Below are positions 25,628-40,600 of a DNA stretch of 64,000 nt, piece after piece; within the stretch, counting starts at the first letter, position 1, and each line of letters begins with the position of its first letter. The stretch is taken from positions 7,320,418 to 7,384,417 of the forward strand of contig OX387605.1 of the NCBI GenBank assembly GCA_947568835.1, given 5' to 3'. The notes under the pieces were generated by a model that was given only the letters and a program-made list of their open reading frames with translations, made no database searches and was not told the origin of the DNA. The position numbers were made by a program, and so were the translations under genes. The DNA is from Protonemura montana. Its lineage: Eukaryota; Arthropoda; Insecta; Plecoptera; Nemouridae.

Positions 25628-28600
25628 TCACCAGATAGAACACTTCTTGGACGGGTTCATCGCGGAGCTGACCGGACAACTGAAGGCCTCGGCGAAAGCA
25701 GGCGAGTTCATCATGACGCCGTTCACCCTGCAGGCAAAACTCACGATTTACATAACATGGTATATCTAATAAAACAATCCCACACTGATTAGGCCCGAGT
25801 TATATACCTCTCCGGGTACGGGGTGTGGAAGTCCATCTCGACAAGCAGGATGTAGTCCTCTGGCGACAGATTCGAACAATAGGTCTACATGGCACAAGAA
25901 CAAGATAGCCGATTAGCGTGAGATTAAAAAATCAGGTAGCCCACATTTTAGAAACAATCAGCCTTGCTAGTTACGAGGTATCGGTTGAAAATACCTGCGC
26001 CGCGTTGAGAAAGAATAGTTGTCTCTGATCCAAATTGATTCCCGGAAGTCGCGTGTCCTGGATAGCGTCCTGATTGATGACGTTCCAGGTGTCGTACGCG
26101 ACCTGCAGTGCGCTCAGGTCCGCCATGTTCTCGTTCCTTGTCAAGTTCCAGTCGAACTGTACGTTGACGGTGGACCCAAGGAAGTTTACTTTTTTCGAGA
26201 ACGCGCCCCCGTACTGTTTGGCGACGCAGTCCATTCTCGCCTCGAGTCGGAGTCGCGCCTCCGGGGAGAACCAGTCGACGGGGACCCCATGGGCGTCGTA
26301 CTCGATGCCCGAGAGGTCGAACGCATGGAGGATTTCGTGGGCAAGCACTAGGCCGACTGTTGCGTAGCGGACATATCGGGGAACGTCTGGACGGAAGTAG
26401 GGTTGAGTCAAGACGGCTAGGGGGACGACGATGCTGTTACTCGTCAACTCGTAGAACGCGTTCACCACGAAGGGATTTGCCCACCTGGGAACAGAACGTT
26501 CGAGGCGGGAGGTTGATTGATCGTGTGCAGCCATGGAGATGGGAATGGTTTGTTGACGGACGGAGCTATTCATTCTCGTGATGGCGTTCCACGAATGTGG
26601 ACCGAGTCCATCTATCATTTTCTCTGGATGAGTGTGTGTCGTCAGAAAATATTTCATTATACACAATTGAATGTTGCGAATTTTGGTGAAATGTTTCTAT
26701 GATAAATGTGATGGCGTGAATTCTGAATAGTTGACTAACTGGTCATGAATTATCTGTGGGTAGCATGAAAACTAATTATCTCTATCTCGCGATTGGTGAT
26801 GACAGTCGTTGATCACTCTAATTGGATGTAATTTTTTAACTAGTTTATCGGACGACAATCCAATCGAGGGTGCTTAAAGTTGGATAGAAGCCGTCTGTCT
26901 TTTGCCGATAAGAGAGCAAACTTTTTCTTGGCTCCGTTAAAACATCTTTGATAAGTGGAGGAGCCGTGGACGAGCCGTGCTAGGAGTATGTGGAAGAGCC
27001 CGTTTTTCTATTGGTGCAAATAATGGCTCACTGAAGAAAGAAATTGTTGCTCTCTAGCAGAGTTATTTTGAAAGTGCTGATGAAAATTCAAGCAATCTCT
27101 TTGTTACTCACTTTCTTTCCACCTTCGTAATGTTTCTGAAGTTTTTCGGCATCGTTCGAAGCTGTCGGTACCGTCGGATTACATTTCCAAAGAAATCATC
27201 TTGATCAATTTTAACCTGAAAGAGCACAAGAGCACAATTACTTTATGCAAAAATACATTTCCATAAATTTGTCAGACGGATTATGACATCCAGTTTCAAG
27301 AACTGCTTAAATTCCTTTGTGTGCCATTAATAACACAAGTGTTGCTAATTATTTGAAACCCGAAAATTAGTCTAAAAGCTTTTTCTGCTTCAAAATAAAT
27401 TTTATGCCAGCATTAATTATACAACCCTCGCTCCTCTGCGGCTCCGAAATTCACGCATCTTACAATCCCACAAACTTGCCTCTCCATGTACAGCGTACGC
27501 AAACCGCTAATAAAGTTCACAGCCATAAAATCCAACAACGATATTATTTATAGCCGCCGTTTTATCAAAATATTAATTATTTTCTATTTAACTTTGCCCC
27601 TTGTAGCACAAAGATCCCCGCTTTAAGTAGTAAATCATTGCAAACACTTTCGTCTATACAAACATTGCTCGAAGCAGTCCAACCGAACCGGCGCAAAGGT
27701 GTTTGCAGGAAATTAGGTCAGTGCTCAGTGCGTACTTGTGCGACTGCAGCTTTTCTAAACCGAGATGAAGGGTTATTTCATGTAACTCTTCAAAACTCCC
27801 TTGATAACATCCGGCGTGGAAAATAACCAGTCCGCCGAGAGCCTTCATGACCGAAGATAAACGAGCGGATTTTAATTACTTCGTGTTACTCCAGCCATTG
27901 AGTAACACAGGACATGAAAGGTTATTCGTAGGCCGGAGACGAGATAAAAAGAAAAGCTCGATAATGGCGGGTGGATTCGGAGTGGGTGTGAGTGGAGTCG
28001 AGGGGTGGCGGGTTCGATCTTAGTCTCGCACTCACTCACTTCCTGTAGAATGCCCGACACGTACGTGTGGTTCCAAAGACTTGGCCACGTGAAGAAGTGA
28101 CCACGCAAGGAGGACAACTTCTCGAGGGCTGCCAGCCGAGTGGAGTTGTCGAGCCAGGAGACGGATCTGATTCGTTTGGTGAGCGTGCTCTTGAGCCGCT
28201 CGAAAAGCGCAGTCACCTATGAGAGAGAACGCCCACCCCTGGGTGTCAGTCAAGCGTGTGTGAGGCTTGCCGCCAACTTCGCCGCGAAAAGCGAGACGAA
28301 AATTGGTTAGAAAAGTCGGGGAAGAGATTTATCGTAACTGATTGGCACTTTAAGTTGAGAAAACAAGGCTATTTGGAAGAAACACCTCGTTGGAATACCA
28401 ACTTTTTTTCCTCGCCACACAAAGTTTCCCACCACTATAAAGCCTAATTTATCTATTTTCGCCGACTTCATTTCTGATGGTGTTATTTTTCAGTCGACAG
28501 GAAACTCTGTTTGTGAAACTGATTTTATTTTTGGCAAAAAATTCTGGCTTTTGGCAAAATATTTACCACGCGGTAAAGACATGACCTATCTTATGTCAAG

Positions 28601-31600
28601 AATTCAAGGCTTGACGTGTGTATCATCTGAAACGTACAAGTAACCGAGATTTACGACCTGAGGTAGGTACATAGATTTGAAAAACCACCGTTAAGCATAC
28701 GAAGTGCGTGATGAAGACTTCATTGTGAACAGAATCATGACAAATCGTTCAGTTCTTGGTGAAACTTAATAAAATCGATCCAATGACCGCTAGAAAATTA
28801 ATCTCTCTGGAACCTCATAAATTATGTGGGAAGCCAAAATGCAGGCATCCACCTTTTATTCCAATATCCGCACCTGTTTCCGCAAGTCCTCTAGGTACTC
28901 CGGCACGAACTGCTGCACGTAGAGGGCACTGACAGCTTTGGAGAAGAGGTTGACCGTGACTCGGGTGCAGAATCCTGGCCAGGACGAGGACGAGGTGACG
29001 TTTACCAGTTCCAGCAGGATGTCCCTCCCATATACCAGCAAGAGGGCATTGTGGACCACCCTGCGGCATGAAGGGTATCAACTCACCTCCCACGGGGAGG
29101 ACAGATTATGGAAATACGCGTTTCGATCATTTGATTAATGATTGAGTAACCTCAAGAGAGTTGGTTAATTAAACTAATTGGTTAATTAAGGTAATTTTCA
29201 TTCGCGTGTTGATGCCATTTTTGTTTCACGTGGTTTTATATGAGCTAAAAACTCTGCGGTGTTTTAATTTTTCTATAAGCTTACGTTTTCTGAAATAATC
29301 ACTCTGCTTTTTTTTAAGTTTAAAGAAATGGAGGCAATACCGGGAAAGAGATAAAGTGCGTAAGCTCACAATTTTACTTGAGGCCAAACTCCAGTGTTTA
29401 GAAAGTTGATTTGAGCAGTTCCATTGTTATTTTTGCTATCTTAAACGTACTCGTCTTGGTCCAAAGGGTGTTCAAATAAAATATTTTCATAACAAAGAGC
29501 GATTTTCAAGTGGAAAAACAATGAGCTCTCGCGACGGAGGCGATGGTGGCACAATTTTTCATGCGCCCAATAGTGCGCTGGGAATTCAAATGAACACGAA
29601 CGTCAGCCGATGAACTCCAATCCCGGTTGTTGATCGCAATTTCCATGCAGCTCGGCGGAAACGCTAGTTTTATTTGGTTGACCCACTGAACTAGCTCAGC
29701 CGTACGTTTTTCTTATCTCAAGGAGAATTTATTTAACCGAGCCAATGGGATGCTAGAAGAACACGATGTGCTTAGTCGAAAATCCACCCAAGAAGTTTAT
29801 CTTAGCGACTGAAAGATACTTGGAGGGATTTACCGGTCAAATGACAGGAAACCCGTACTATGCATATTTAAAGAGAATTTCATTTTTCCGCGTGGTTGCC
29901 CTCCAAGGTTTTCAATATGGGTAGAGAGTCGCCTTGAGGTGTCGTAAAGGGAGAGAGAGAGGCGACACTGACAGTATAATACCTGTTTTGAAAGTGGCTA
30001 AGCATTTTCTTCAAGCTTGTCATGTAACCCGGAGCGACCACGTAAAATACTTCCGAGCCGGTGAAGTTCGAGGCGAAAACTTTTTCCATAAGATGTTTCC
30101 ATTGAACCTGTGAGCAAAGTAACGAGATGGGTTTAGCATATCTTTGCGTCTCGAGTCTCGACCAATACAAACACTCAGGCGAGGCAGGCGACCAAGTGGA
30201 CTATCACAAAGACTTGCCAGGTGATACTTACAAATTCGTATTTCTCTTGAAGTTGAGACATGCTGTACATTTGGAATCCATCCTTTTGTTGCGCCCTCGC
30301 GATAATGTCCTTCTCGCGTGGATAGAGCTGAAAATAAATTCACACGCGGTTATTTTGTCACAGCAGTGGCGCATAGAGATTAATAGTGTCGAATGGCCGA
30401 GCTTGTAACGGATTTATCCAACTGTGTTTGGAGACAACTACCCTCATAAATCGACCCCCGCCACTGAGGCGGGTATACAATCTGCATCCTCACCAAGCAC
30501 CTAGTTTTTGACCCAAATCTCGATTCCTCGTGATCTATGCTCATCATTTCCCGCTAACCTTATTCAGCATAGAAGCAAATAGCAAGATGCTGTGCGCTTC
30601 CTTCATCCGTTGATCAGAAGGAAGGTCTTCCGGAAAGAATTGGTGCAGCAACTTCTCGAGGCTCATGAGTCGTTTCTCTTCAGCACTATCCTGAAATCAA
30701 TGTTACCCGGTTACTGATGTGGCTATCATCTGCATACTCCCATTGTGGCTTTGATATCATGTGTGACAAGCCGGCGACAGAGAGGGGTTGAGGTACTCAC
30801 TTTTATGTACGTGTACGCTCGACTCTCTTTGTTGTGGCTTCTCTTCCATCTTTGACTCCCCCGCGGAGGGGACGACGTTGATGTATCAAACCATTTTGAT
30901 AACCCAAGCATAACCTGATAAAGAAATGTCAACTTTAAACAATATTCTAAAGCCTCGATAAAATGTATTGTGTTGTATGAATATAATATTATTCAGTGCG
31001 TTTTAATGCACCATTTCCATATACAAAAGAAAATTTTTATCATAGCGACTTGAAAAATAGGCCTTGAATAAAAAAGGGCGGAAAATTCACGAAATATCGA
31101 ACAAGAAATATCGTGCGTCGTTGACACGGGTATAAATCATGGAAACGGCGTCACGACTGCTGGTCGGATCCCGGCATGGTGCTGGTGTTTTTAGGGAGAT
31201 TCGTGCCCTCCCACTGGAGCTGAACGGGATTCCAAGTTCAGCAGCGCCACGAGCACGATGTCATAACTCACTACGTTTGAAAGGAGATCCTCCAAAGAAG
31301 GTCGTTAATTAATCACAAAACACGCGTCCATTGCTCGTTTCATAGCTATCGGACCTTGCATCTAAACTGTGATGGTTATCAAATCGATAGTAAAGACATG
31401 AAGACAGACTATTAGGCAACCAGATCTTTGCAGGCTGATCATAAATGTTTATTACCTTAAACTGAGCATGTTTCTGGTTTTAATGTCATTTGTAGGAATA
31501 AATATTTCTTATGCTCCATCAAAACATTGCAATGAAAATTTTATAGAGGTTTTATTGTGAATATTATGCTGTTATATCCGTACAACCAAAAGCCGTATTG

Positions 31601-34600
31601 TTCCTGTGTTTCCTAACGACTGCAAAAAGGGTGTAAATTTTCCCAGCAATATTTCGCTCTATTATCTACAATACCGTTTATGAGTCGTATAAATCAAACA
31701 TTACGGCGGGTGCACACCTTAGCCTAAAGAAACGTGGGTGAAGAACATTCTAAGTTCGAAGCTCAGCTGGCGGCAGACTGTTTGCAAAGCTGGGTACGAC
31801 GGGATAAATAACAACGGAAAACCCGGTGAAAAATGGAAATTCAGAAAATGTTGGTAAATAACTATATCTCCAGCCTAATTAAATCACACGGCAGGTTTTG
31901 ATTTTATCTAGAATTTCTAGTTAATAATTTCCATAATTCTTCTTCCATAATTTATCCGCTGTATATTATTTTAATAATAAATAGAAGAATATTAAGGCAA
32001 GAAAGTTCTAAAAGATAAGCAGGGTGACCTCTCTCAATTAACAAGCAAATTAAATTTTGAGAACGTTAGTACGCTTGCCGCTGAATAAATAGGGACTGAA
32101 AGTCGACCATACCGGAAAAAAAGCTTGACAAACATGTTCCGAAACAAACCCAGAGTGTGAGAAACGTAAAATTGTACCTCCGAGTCTGGACGTCGGAGCA
32201 ACCTGGTGGTGTGACCGAATCTAAGAGGAAGGTCAATGAAGACCGCGAGACGAGTAGCGTTGTGTAGGTCGCGGTCAACGTAGACGTCGAAGAACAGGGC
32301 GCCGTTGACCATGAGCAGTTCCCCGAGGAGGGGAGTCAAGTCGGGAGGGTCTGCAGTCCCGGGGCTTAAGTATCCTCCCAACTCGCTCAGCAGGCCAAAA
32401 ACTGCGCCAGGCAAATGTATTATGAGCGTGTCGGACAGAGGCAGAGCGATCATTTCATTCTGGTGGCTGCTCGGCTGTTTTAGCGGCCGATTTCTCGACG
32501 CTTAATTCATCTTGTGAAAGGGATTAGGCACAGTAAGATAAGATTATGCGAAGATTCTGAAGAGCTTCTTTACTGTAAATCTTCAAACGACTGAATTTCC
32601 AGAACAAAGTTGAAATTTTCCACAACAAGCGTAAAAATATTTCTTTGTTTTGCCATCTTTGCTTAATCTTTTTGATCGTTCTATCTAACCATGGGTGGTG
32701 TCATCGTTCTTAATAAAAGTTGTGGCAAGATGAAAGACATTTTATTTCTGGGGAAACTAATGATCTTGGGGGGAAATGAGGGTGCTTTGAAATAAAATTG
32801 GAGCTAAATTTATAGTCTTTGTCTTTTTCATTCGAGCTTTTCGCAGAGAGTAACTGCTTCCCATTCTGAGTGGAAGTGAACCCATTATAATAAGCCATGC
32901 TGTTTACGGGCTTGGTTCGACTTTGAGATCTTGAGGTTACTAACTATCATTACCAGGTCAAAGACAGTATGAGACGGAGAAAGTGGGTTTCATAATAAAT
33001 GAGGGGCATACACTTCCTGAGCCGTGGTCACCGTCTCAGGATCGAGGCCGTAGAAGGGACACGATCTCGTATTGGACCACGTCTAAGTGAATTATTGACT
33101 TGCTGCTCATTTCATTTAGAGTCTAGTTTGGTTCCACCACCACAAGCCCCTGGTGACTATCACAAAATAATAAATTACTGCCATGGTACATGTATTCTTT
33201 TCTTTTCTTTTCTTTTTTTGTAGGAAAATGTAAAACTCAACTCACTCGGTTCCGTATCTGTGCGTTTCTCCCTCATCTGCAGACAACTGTTGTAAAAGTG
33301 ACCCAGTTTCTGGAACTGTTTCGAACTGAACGAGGCGGCCAAAAGTTCTGGAAAGAGTCAAAATAATGCCACGTGACCGCGTTTTTATGGCCTCGCGCGA
33401 GGCAAGGAGTAATTGGGCACGCGTCCAGGAGATGTATATCCTTGGTCAGACGCCGAGTTGCCCAGGACCTTGCAGGAGTCAGGACGAATGCGATCCCTAA
33501 CTACCAACAATACCAACTTTAATGAAATCGTACCACTAAACCCGACAGTGCCTAACGAACCTAGTCAGACTATACCGACTACAGCCGACTTCCGATCTCC
33601 TAAGAAATTACACCATTCACTTCAATTGTGCGCTTATATCATTTGACTTGCTAAACTAGAAGCACGATTTACTGCGCCCTCGAACAGTGCCTGCGAATGG
33701 TTTACGCTCAGTTTGCCATTCTGCATGTGCTACAAGACGAATGGAAGTCATAATTGCTTCCCCAAAGTCGAAATTACTATCACTTATCGCCAATTTATAT
33801 CAAAATGGACTTTGCTCAGTCTATTCCAATAGGTTTGCCGTTCGCTTGCAAATGGTGAATATGACTTGATTAATAATGACTTGAGTACACAACACATCCC
33901 GTTGCGTTAGAGCCGATGGGCGATTCATTTGAATATTCTATCATTAGTGCAGAATCTATAAATAAATGGGTCTATACCCACCCAACCGCAAGTTTGTTAA
34001 TAACCCCCGACCACATCGCGACCGGCTCGCTGGCCGAAAACAACACAACGCGTGGCAACGAATTTAATCAACTGGCTTTGAAATATTCAACGGTCCAATC
34101 GGATGTCGTAACCGATGCTGATTCGATTCAATTCAATTAAAACCCCTCGGTTGATTTAACTCGCGCTAGCTTCGCGTAAGCTTCTTCCAAATGATTAGAA
34201 TTGAATTACTCGACCACCGTCAGCTCACCCTGGATTTGCTGGTCGACGTGGTCTTGCAGAGTGTTGAAACTTTGCGGCGATTCGCTGTGCCTGCCTCTGG
34301 CCGCGTCCTTGATGTGGGTTGCCCAACCACCGCACGCGAACGCATAGAAGTCCTTGCAAGGATCAGCGCCACGTGCCATAGAGGCGAGACTTCTTGCTGC
34401 TGCCTGGCGGCAAGCTTCGTCGCCGCAGGTGGCGTCGTATCGCGGCTCGTCCGTGGCACAATCGTCGTCCTGAGGGAGGCCAAGAGCATAGAGCACATCT
34501 TATTGGTGTTGTATTGCGAGGCATCGCGTTCTTCAAACTCGGTTTATTGGCTTCGCGACGATGAAAGTAAAGGGAACCAAACAATCCTCAAACCTTTAGC

Positions 34601-37600
34601 TATATTGCGTCGGCTACCCCAGCTTATTGCCACTTACGTGTACGAGACGAAATATCGAAACCCGCTTCCAGTTTGAATGTGTTTTTATTGAAGTTCGTCA
34701 AATGATCCTGGAAAGGTTTAACATATTCCAAACTTGATGTACGTACTGTGGTTCCTAAATCTTCAGGAAATGTTGAGCTTTTAGTATACATCTAGGAAAC
34801 ACTGCATAGAGTTGGAATGTCTCTGCGGCAATATTTTCTCGCGACGAGATTATTCGTATTGTCTTCAAAGCTGCGAGACACTCCAGTTCCTTAAAACATT
34901 TTTTTTATTGGATGCTTGAGTTATCCTGGGTGAATCCTCCCTCGTGTGACACACCATTGAAATTGCCCGTATATTGCAATATCGGAATTTAGAGATAAGG
35001 GGAGAGAAAAAAAGCACTAGATAGCTTTATTCAGGCTCGAGGCATTTTATTTCTTATAACTCACTAGCAGAAATCTTTTTCTATCGTTGTTTTGTGTTTT
35101 GCACAAAGAATCGGCGCCTGGACTTTTTTGTCGTGTGAATAGCGACAACTCGAAGACGTCCGACCCACAATCGCACATAGAATCATCTGCGACCTTTTAG
35201 TTTTGTGTGTCGAAAACAAAAATCAAAATTACAAAACCTTGGCTAAGAATACCAACTATTTCCTCATATTCTAATGTTTTCATTCCGCTGGGTAATGTTT
35301 GCATATCATTATGATCTTTTCAAGCCCGTGTAATCTTTCAAAAAGAAAGTAATTACTTTTTCCTTCGAGCGCTACACGGGACAGCAATGCTTGCCCGATT
35401 CTCTCATGGCTCCAAAAAGACAATGCGCTAATGTTTTGTTGTTTACTCACGCCCTCCGCTAAATAAAGCAATTTTCTACCAAAACGGTGGTGTTTTTGTT
35501 GTCAGCCAGCCGTTCGGTTATGTAACAGATGTGCACTTCATGGTATTGTACCACAATGGAATGAACGTGACAGTTATGATGGGATGGCATTGAAACGGCA
35601 GAAGGTTTCACATATGCATTTTCCTGTTTCCATCGATTACATTGTCTTGATTTGATTGCGCGCGTGTTGGAAGACAATGTCTGGGTTTTCTGGGAAATAT
35701 TTGTCTGTCAGTCAACCTCGTTGTTTCCTCATTCGTTCCGGCGAATTGAACGGAAAAACTAATTGAACGGAAAAGTCACGAATGTCGAGGTGAATGCCTG
35801 CGGAAAATGAGAAAACTCTTCAAATTCGGAAAAGTATAATGAATTAATAAACTGGAAACCATACAGATTACAAATTAGGTAATTAGCCATGACAAATTGG
35901 TGAAATTACTTTTGATTCCCTTCTGTACTTGGGTGTCTTGAAAATTTGCTTCGAATTTAAAGTTTAAACATTAATCTAGACCGTAGTCTCATCATTCTCT
36001 GGTTAAAAAATGTGGGGAAAAAATCAAGTCTAAATAAGTTCATGCAAATTGAGGGATATCAGCGAGGGGATCGTTCGAAATGTGGAGCAACGAGGCTGAA
36101 TTTTACCTCAGACTAACAGCTCATAAACTTACACGAGAGTTCAATATCTATACTTCCAAACACGAACACCACTCGACGCCGCTGGCAATCGATCGATTCA
36201 GATTTTTCAAAACGTTAAAAAATCACATTGAAATTTTATTTTCTCTGCTTACACAACTGAAACAAATGTCTTTGTTCAAGGCGTGTAATGATAAATTAAT
36301 ATCATGTTTCAAATTGTTTTCACGTGAATTATTTTTCATTTCATTAGACCCACGTTTAATTTTCTATATTTTCCAGTTGTCGCTTTGACGGCTGTAAATT
36401 GTTTAGAAATAATACGAAGGCATTTAATTGGATTTAAATGCAGCACTGACGACTCAATGATTAGGGGAGAAAACGCAAAAATGTTAAGTCCGTAGCACTT
36501 TTCCCCATTTCCCAGCAGTACCGTCAGAAGTAATGCAATAAAGCACATTAAATAAATGATTTCTAACAGCGTGCTAAGTCGGAACCAGAGCCGTTCTGCT
36601 CGCGTTGTAGCTGAAACGTGGAAAAATAGTTGTAAAACTAATTTTCAGAGAAAAACTGTAACATTCGGGTAGCATTTTTCCGATACTTTATACGGTGAAA
36701 GCATAATAGATATTGGGAGTAACAATTTCACATGCACTGACAGCGTCCTGTGTTCCCCTTATTCGATCCCAAATACGTTCCCCGTGCATTCTCTTACACA
36801 TTCCTTTCTCCGTTCCCTTCCACACGTTATACGGCAATCCCTAAATCCCAATTCCCAATCAACATGCGTTCGTGTATGTAGAGAACCGGATATGGAGGTC
36901 TGGCATGTACTGGGATGGATTACTCGTTAATGGCAGCAAGCATCCCGACCACAGAACACGACTTCTCTCGAACATCACGGCGCCCTCCCGCCCGCCAAAA
37001 AAGAGGGAGCGGTGGTGGGGGATGGGGGGGAGCAGCCCATGCTGTGTTCCGAACCACAAGACAGACGATCCTGCCGATTTGCGGATTTCAAACCACGCTC
37101 CATTTGCCTGAGTGTTCTTACTCTCGCGTGGCACAACTTTACTCGTATCGATTGCCCCGGCACGCCACGTCTCAGGTTCACGATGATATGTCAAAAGTAA
37201 CCGACAGACGACATATCTGAATTACACGTGGCGATTCTTGGCCGCAAGACGTCTGAACGAGCGACGTCGCGACGCCGACCTCGAAGTGTCCGCCGTCCGC
37301 ACCCGGTGTAAGTATGGCCAGTAGTGCCGGCTAATGGAGTTTTGATAGAGATTGATGGGCTGATTGAATTTTAGAGCGCGCGCATGCGACAATACTGTAA
37401 GCCTTTGAACAGCTTCTGGACATAGATTTTGTGGTGGGTGGGTCGACGATAAATGACCCATACAAACAAGAAGGATTACCACCACGATGCCTAAGTGTGG
37501 CTTTGCTAAATTGGTCTGCTTGAAATAATTAAAATATAGTCCTTTGCGAAAGACATTGGATAAATCAAGAATGAGCAATTTGGGAAGGCGGCGAGCTTTT

Positions 37601-40600
37601 CTCGGGAAGCCATTTTGATCTTGTTAGCCGCGCTGCTGGATTTTAACGTGGATCACTGTTAGCTGTTGGGAGCTGGTCGACGGATTTTGATGCAGGGCCA
37701 TAAAAATCAGTGATTTTCGACATCAAAGAAAATGGTAGGGAAAACAGAAAATTGGATCAAATATAAAAACCATTAACGATGCCAATGGCAATAAGCTTGT
37801 TCGGATTTTGCTCAACTAACTGCTTTTAAACTGTATAAAGCCCATGAATTGGTGAAAATGTTAACTCGATTTTACAAATGATAGTGATTGATTGGTTTGT
37901 GGTGTTCAACGACGCACTGTTTTGACATCTGGCCATGCGGCACTGGTCAAATGGCGTCGGTGAATGAGTGAATGATGATGAGGATGAGCATGATGATGAA
38001 CCTAACCTAGCCGAGAAGGAAGGAGGGGAAACCCGGTGATGGCAGGTCGAAGAGCACCAAGGGGACCATCGGCTTAACGTCCCTTCCGAAGGACGGTACA
38101 ACTCGAACAGCAGGATTCCTCCACAAATCCATGCTGTCGAGGGGTTGATAAGCAAGATGAATGAAGTTGTTGTACTAACTATTATCCCTCCAACCTCCCT
38201 CCCGAACAGAACTGGTCATGTGTATGACGGTCACCCACCCAATACCTGGATCAGCGCAGTGTTGCTTAACTTCGGTGATCTCACGAGAACCGGTGTTTCC
38301 AACACGCCAAACCGTTCGGTATATTATGGTGTCCTTTCTTTTTGTGGAGAATTGTTTGAAAGAGCCGTAAACACAAATGAAATGATATCGCTATCATTTT
38401 GGTCCCCAATGGTAGAAAGTAATTTAGATCGCATAGGTTCTGACCCTTTCGGCCATGGAACTAAATCAAGAAAGCATTCGAGAGCACTTTGCTGATAAGG
38501 CTGTGACTTTACGATATCACGCCAAAGAGTTTGTTACATTTGCACCAGAATTAAGGTCGAGCACTACTCTTGGTAAAGGCCGAGTTCAAATAAAGTGGAT
38601 TCAAATTCCTGTTTCAACCTCATTTTTCAAAGTTGTAAAACCTGGAACACGTGTAGAGTGTTTTTCTCTTCGTCGTTGGGAGGAAATTCGAATTTCGGAA
38701 TACTGATAAATTTGAATAGAACATTGTTGTGCATATTCCGTGATAAGTTGTATGGTACCAGATGCTTGCTATTGTGTATTCTTTTCCATCCATGCAATAT
38801 CCTTTTTTTTACATCCAAGCTACACACAATGTAATTTTTCAACCAGTTTTTCTCGCGCTGTTTTAAATCCAGGGTATTTGGCAGAAAAGTTGTCGTAGAC
38901 AATGAATTATCCTTGGACGAAGGAGGGTTGAACAATAGTTTAAACTTCTCAGACAATTAATTCAACATGGCATTACATTAGCCTCTACTTTTTTAACTCA
39001 ACAGTAATTTTTATTCCGCTTTGTTTTATTTCGTAGAGAAAAAAACGCCTACCAATAGTGTGTCTATAAACAGTCTGCGCTCTACACAGTTCAGTGGGCT
39101 TTCCTAGCTCTGTCAGTCTCAAACGACCGTTGTGACAAGTAGTTGAGCGAAATTAAATAACAGAAGCAAAAACAGAGGTGGTCTCGTTCGGGGGCGAATG
39201 ACGCCAGCCAGAGATGCGATAATTGTGTTACTGCATGGAAGAAGGCTCGAAATTGAACGACCACAGAGCGCTCAAGAAGAAAAACAAGAGCGATTGAATT
39301 TCCGCGCTTTTCATTCGGCTGGTCAAGACCGGCATTGATGGATTGAATTACAAAGTTCAGAGTTCCAGCCTTGTGACCTTATGACCAACACAATGGATTC
39401 AGCAATCTTCAATATTAAAAGGAATATCTAGTAATTAAGCATCCCCGAATAAACACGCAAGGGTCGAGTTGACTACGTTTTTAAAATTGCTTGTTTACCA
39501 ACGTTTCTTTGCATTGGACAGGAACTCAAAAAATATCTCCGACTAAAAACACGCTTTTTTAAAGGGAATACGTGAAATCGATCACAAATGACAATCACAA
39601 TCACAATGAACAATCACAATGAATATTAAACCAAACCGGTCTCTTTCAATGCGAATAAGTACTACTCTAAAATAATTAGAATTGAAAATACCTCGTCGGG
39701 TGTTGACCCCAGGCAATGAAGTTGAAAATTACGCAATCCAAACTGGAGATGATTACTTTACCGAGTAATTATTGTAGTCTTCTCAGATGCTGTGATCTTC
39801 ACAAAATACATCTTCAAATGCCGTTGTTTATTCGAGAACCAATCTCCCGGCGAACTGAGACTGGTCTGGACAAATGAGTCCTAGCCACATGTAGTTCACG
39901 TAACGTCCTCACAGCGCTAATGTCGATGTCAACTTCCCAGGTGAAATACCTGTACGGCACTCGCAGAACAAACATTCCACTGACGTCCCTTTATTCAACA
40001 GTTTTATTGGCAGCTCTTTAAAATATGCCAGTCTACCCACGTAGATCTTCAATTATTGCGTGTTTGCTTGATTTTAACAGGGTAAAGTTTACAGTCTCGG
40101 CAAATATTTTAGCAGCGCTCGATAAATAATTTATAGAGCATTTTTCGTTCATTGAAATATCTGGCTCAATAACGACACGCATTTCCACTCTCCTACGGGA
40201 ATATCGGGAAAAAAACTCTCCGCAACTGGACACGTTATCGCTTTTCTATTTCCTCTCATTTTTCAAGAGCGCTTGCCCCGCGGATCCTCTATTCTAATGC
40301 CGTTGCTTTGGGTTTGAAAAGTGATGCCTTATCTTTCATCAGTAAAGTGGTGGAATGACAGGTGAGCCAGACAGCTTCGTGCCTATTCCCGGGGGTGAAC
40401 AATGCGGGTGTACTGGTAGCAATACCAATAGTAGAGTATGTATCAACTGTAAAACGCTGGTCGGCTTCGCTACTGGCGTGCTCCTTACAGAGAGACTTTA
40501 GTTTCACCGGATACCTCGTCTCCCCAAAAGCATAATCGCCCAGCTCTTGGACACGATTCAAAATCCATATAAAGTGCCGCCGGCCCCTGGCGTAGACTTT

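Noticed and set aside
34191..34676. 161-codon plus-strand frame
   Set aside because: Mirror of the M13 exon 34469-34229, which carries the DPCKDFYAFACGG motif on the minus strand.
38226..38311. Functional 5S rRNA gene
   Set aside because: Only the internal promoter region matches; both ends of 5S rRNA are missing and the sequence is joined to a repeat body.
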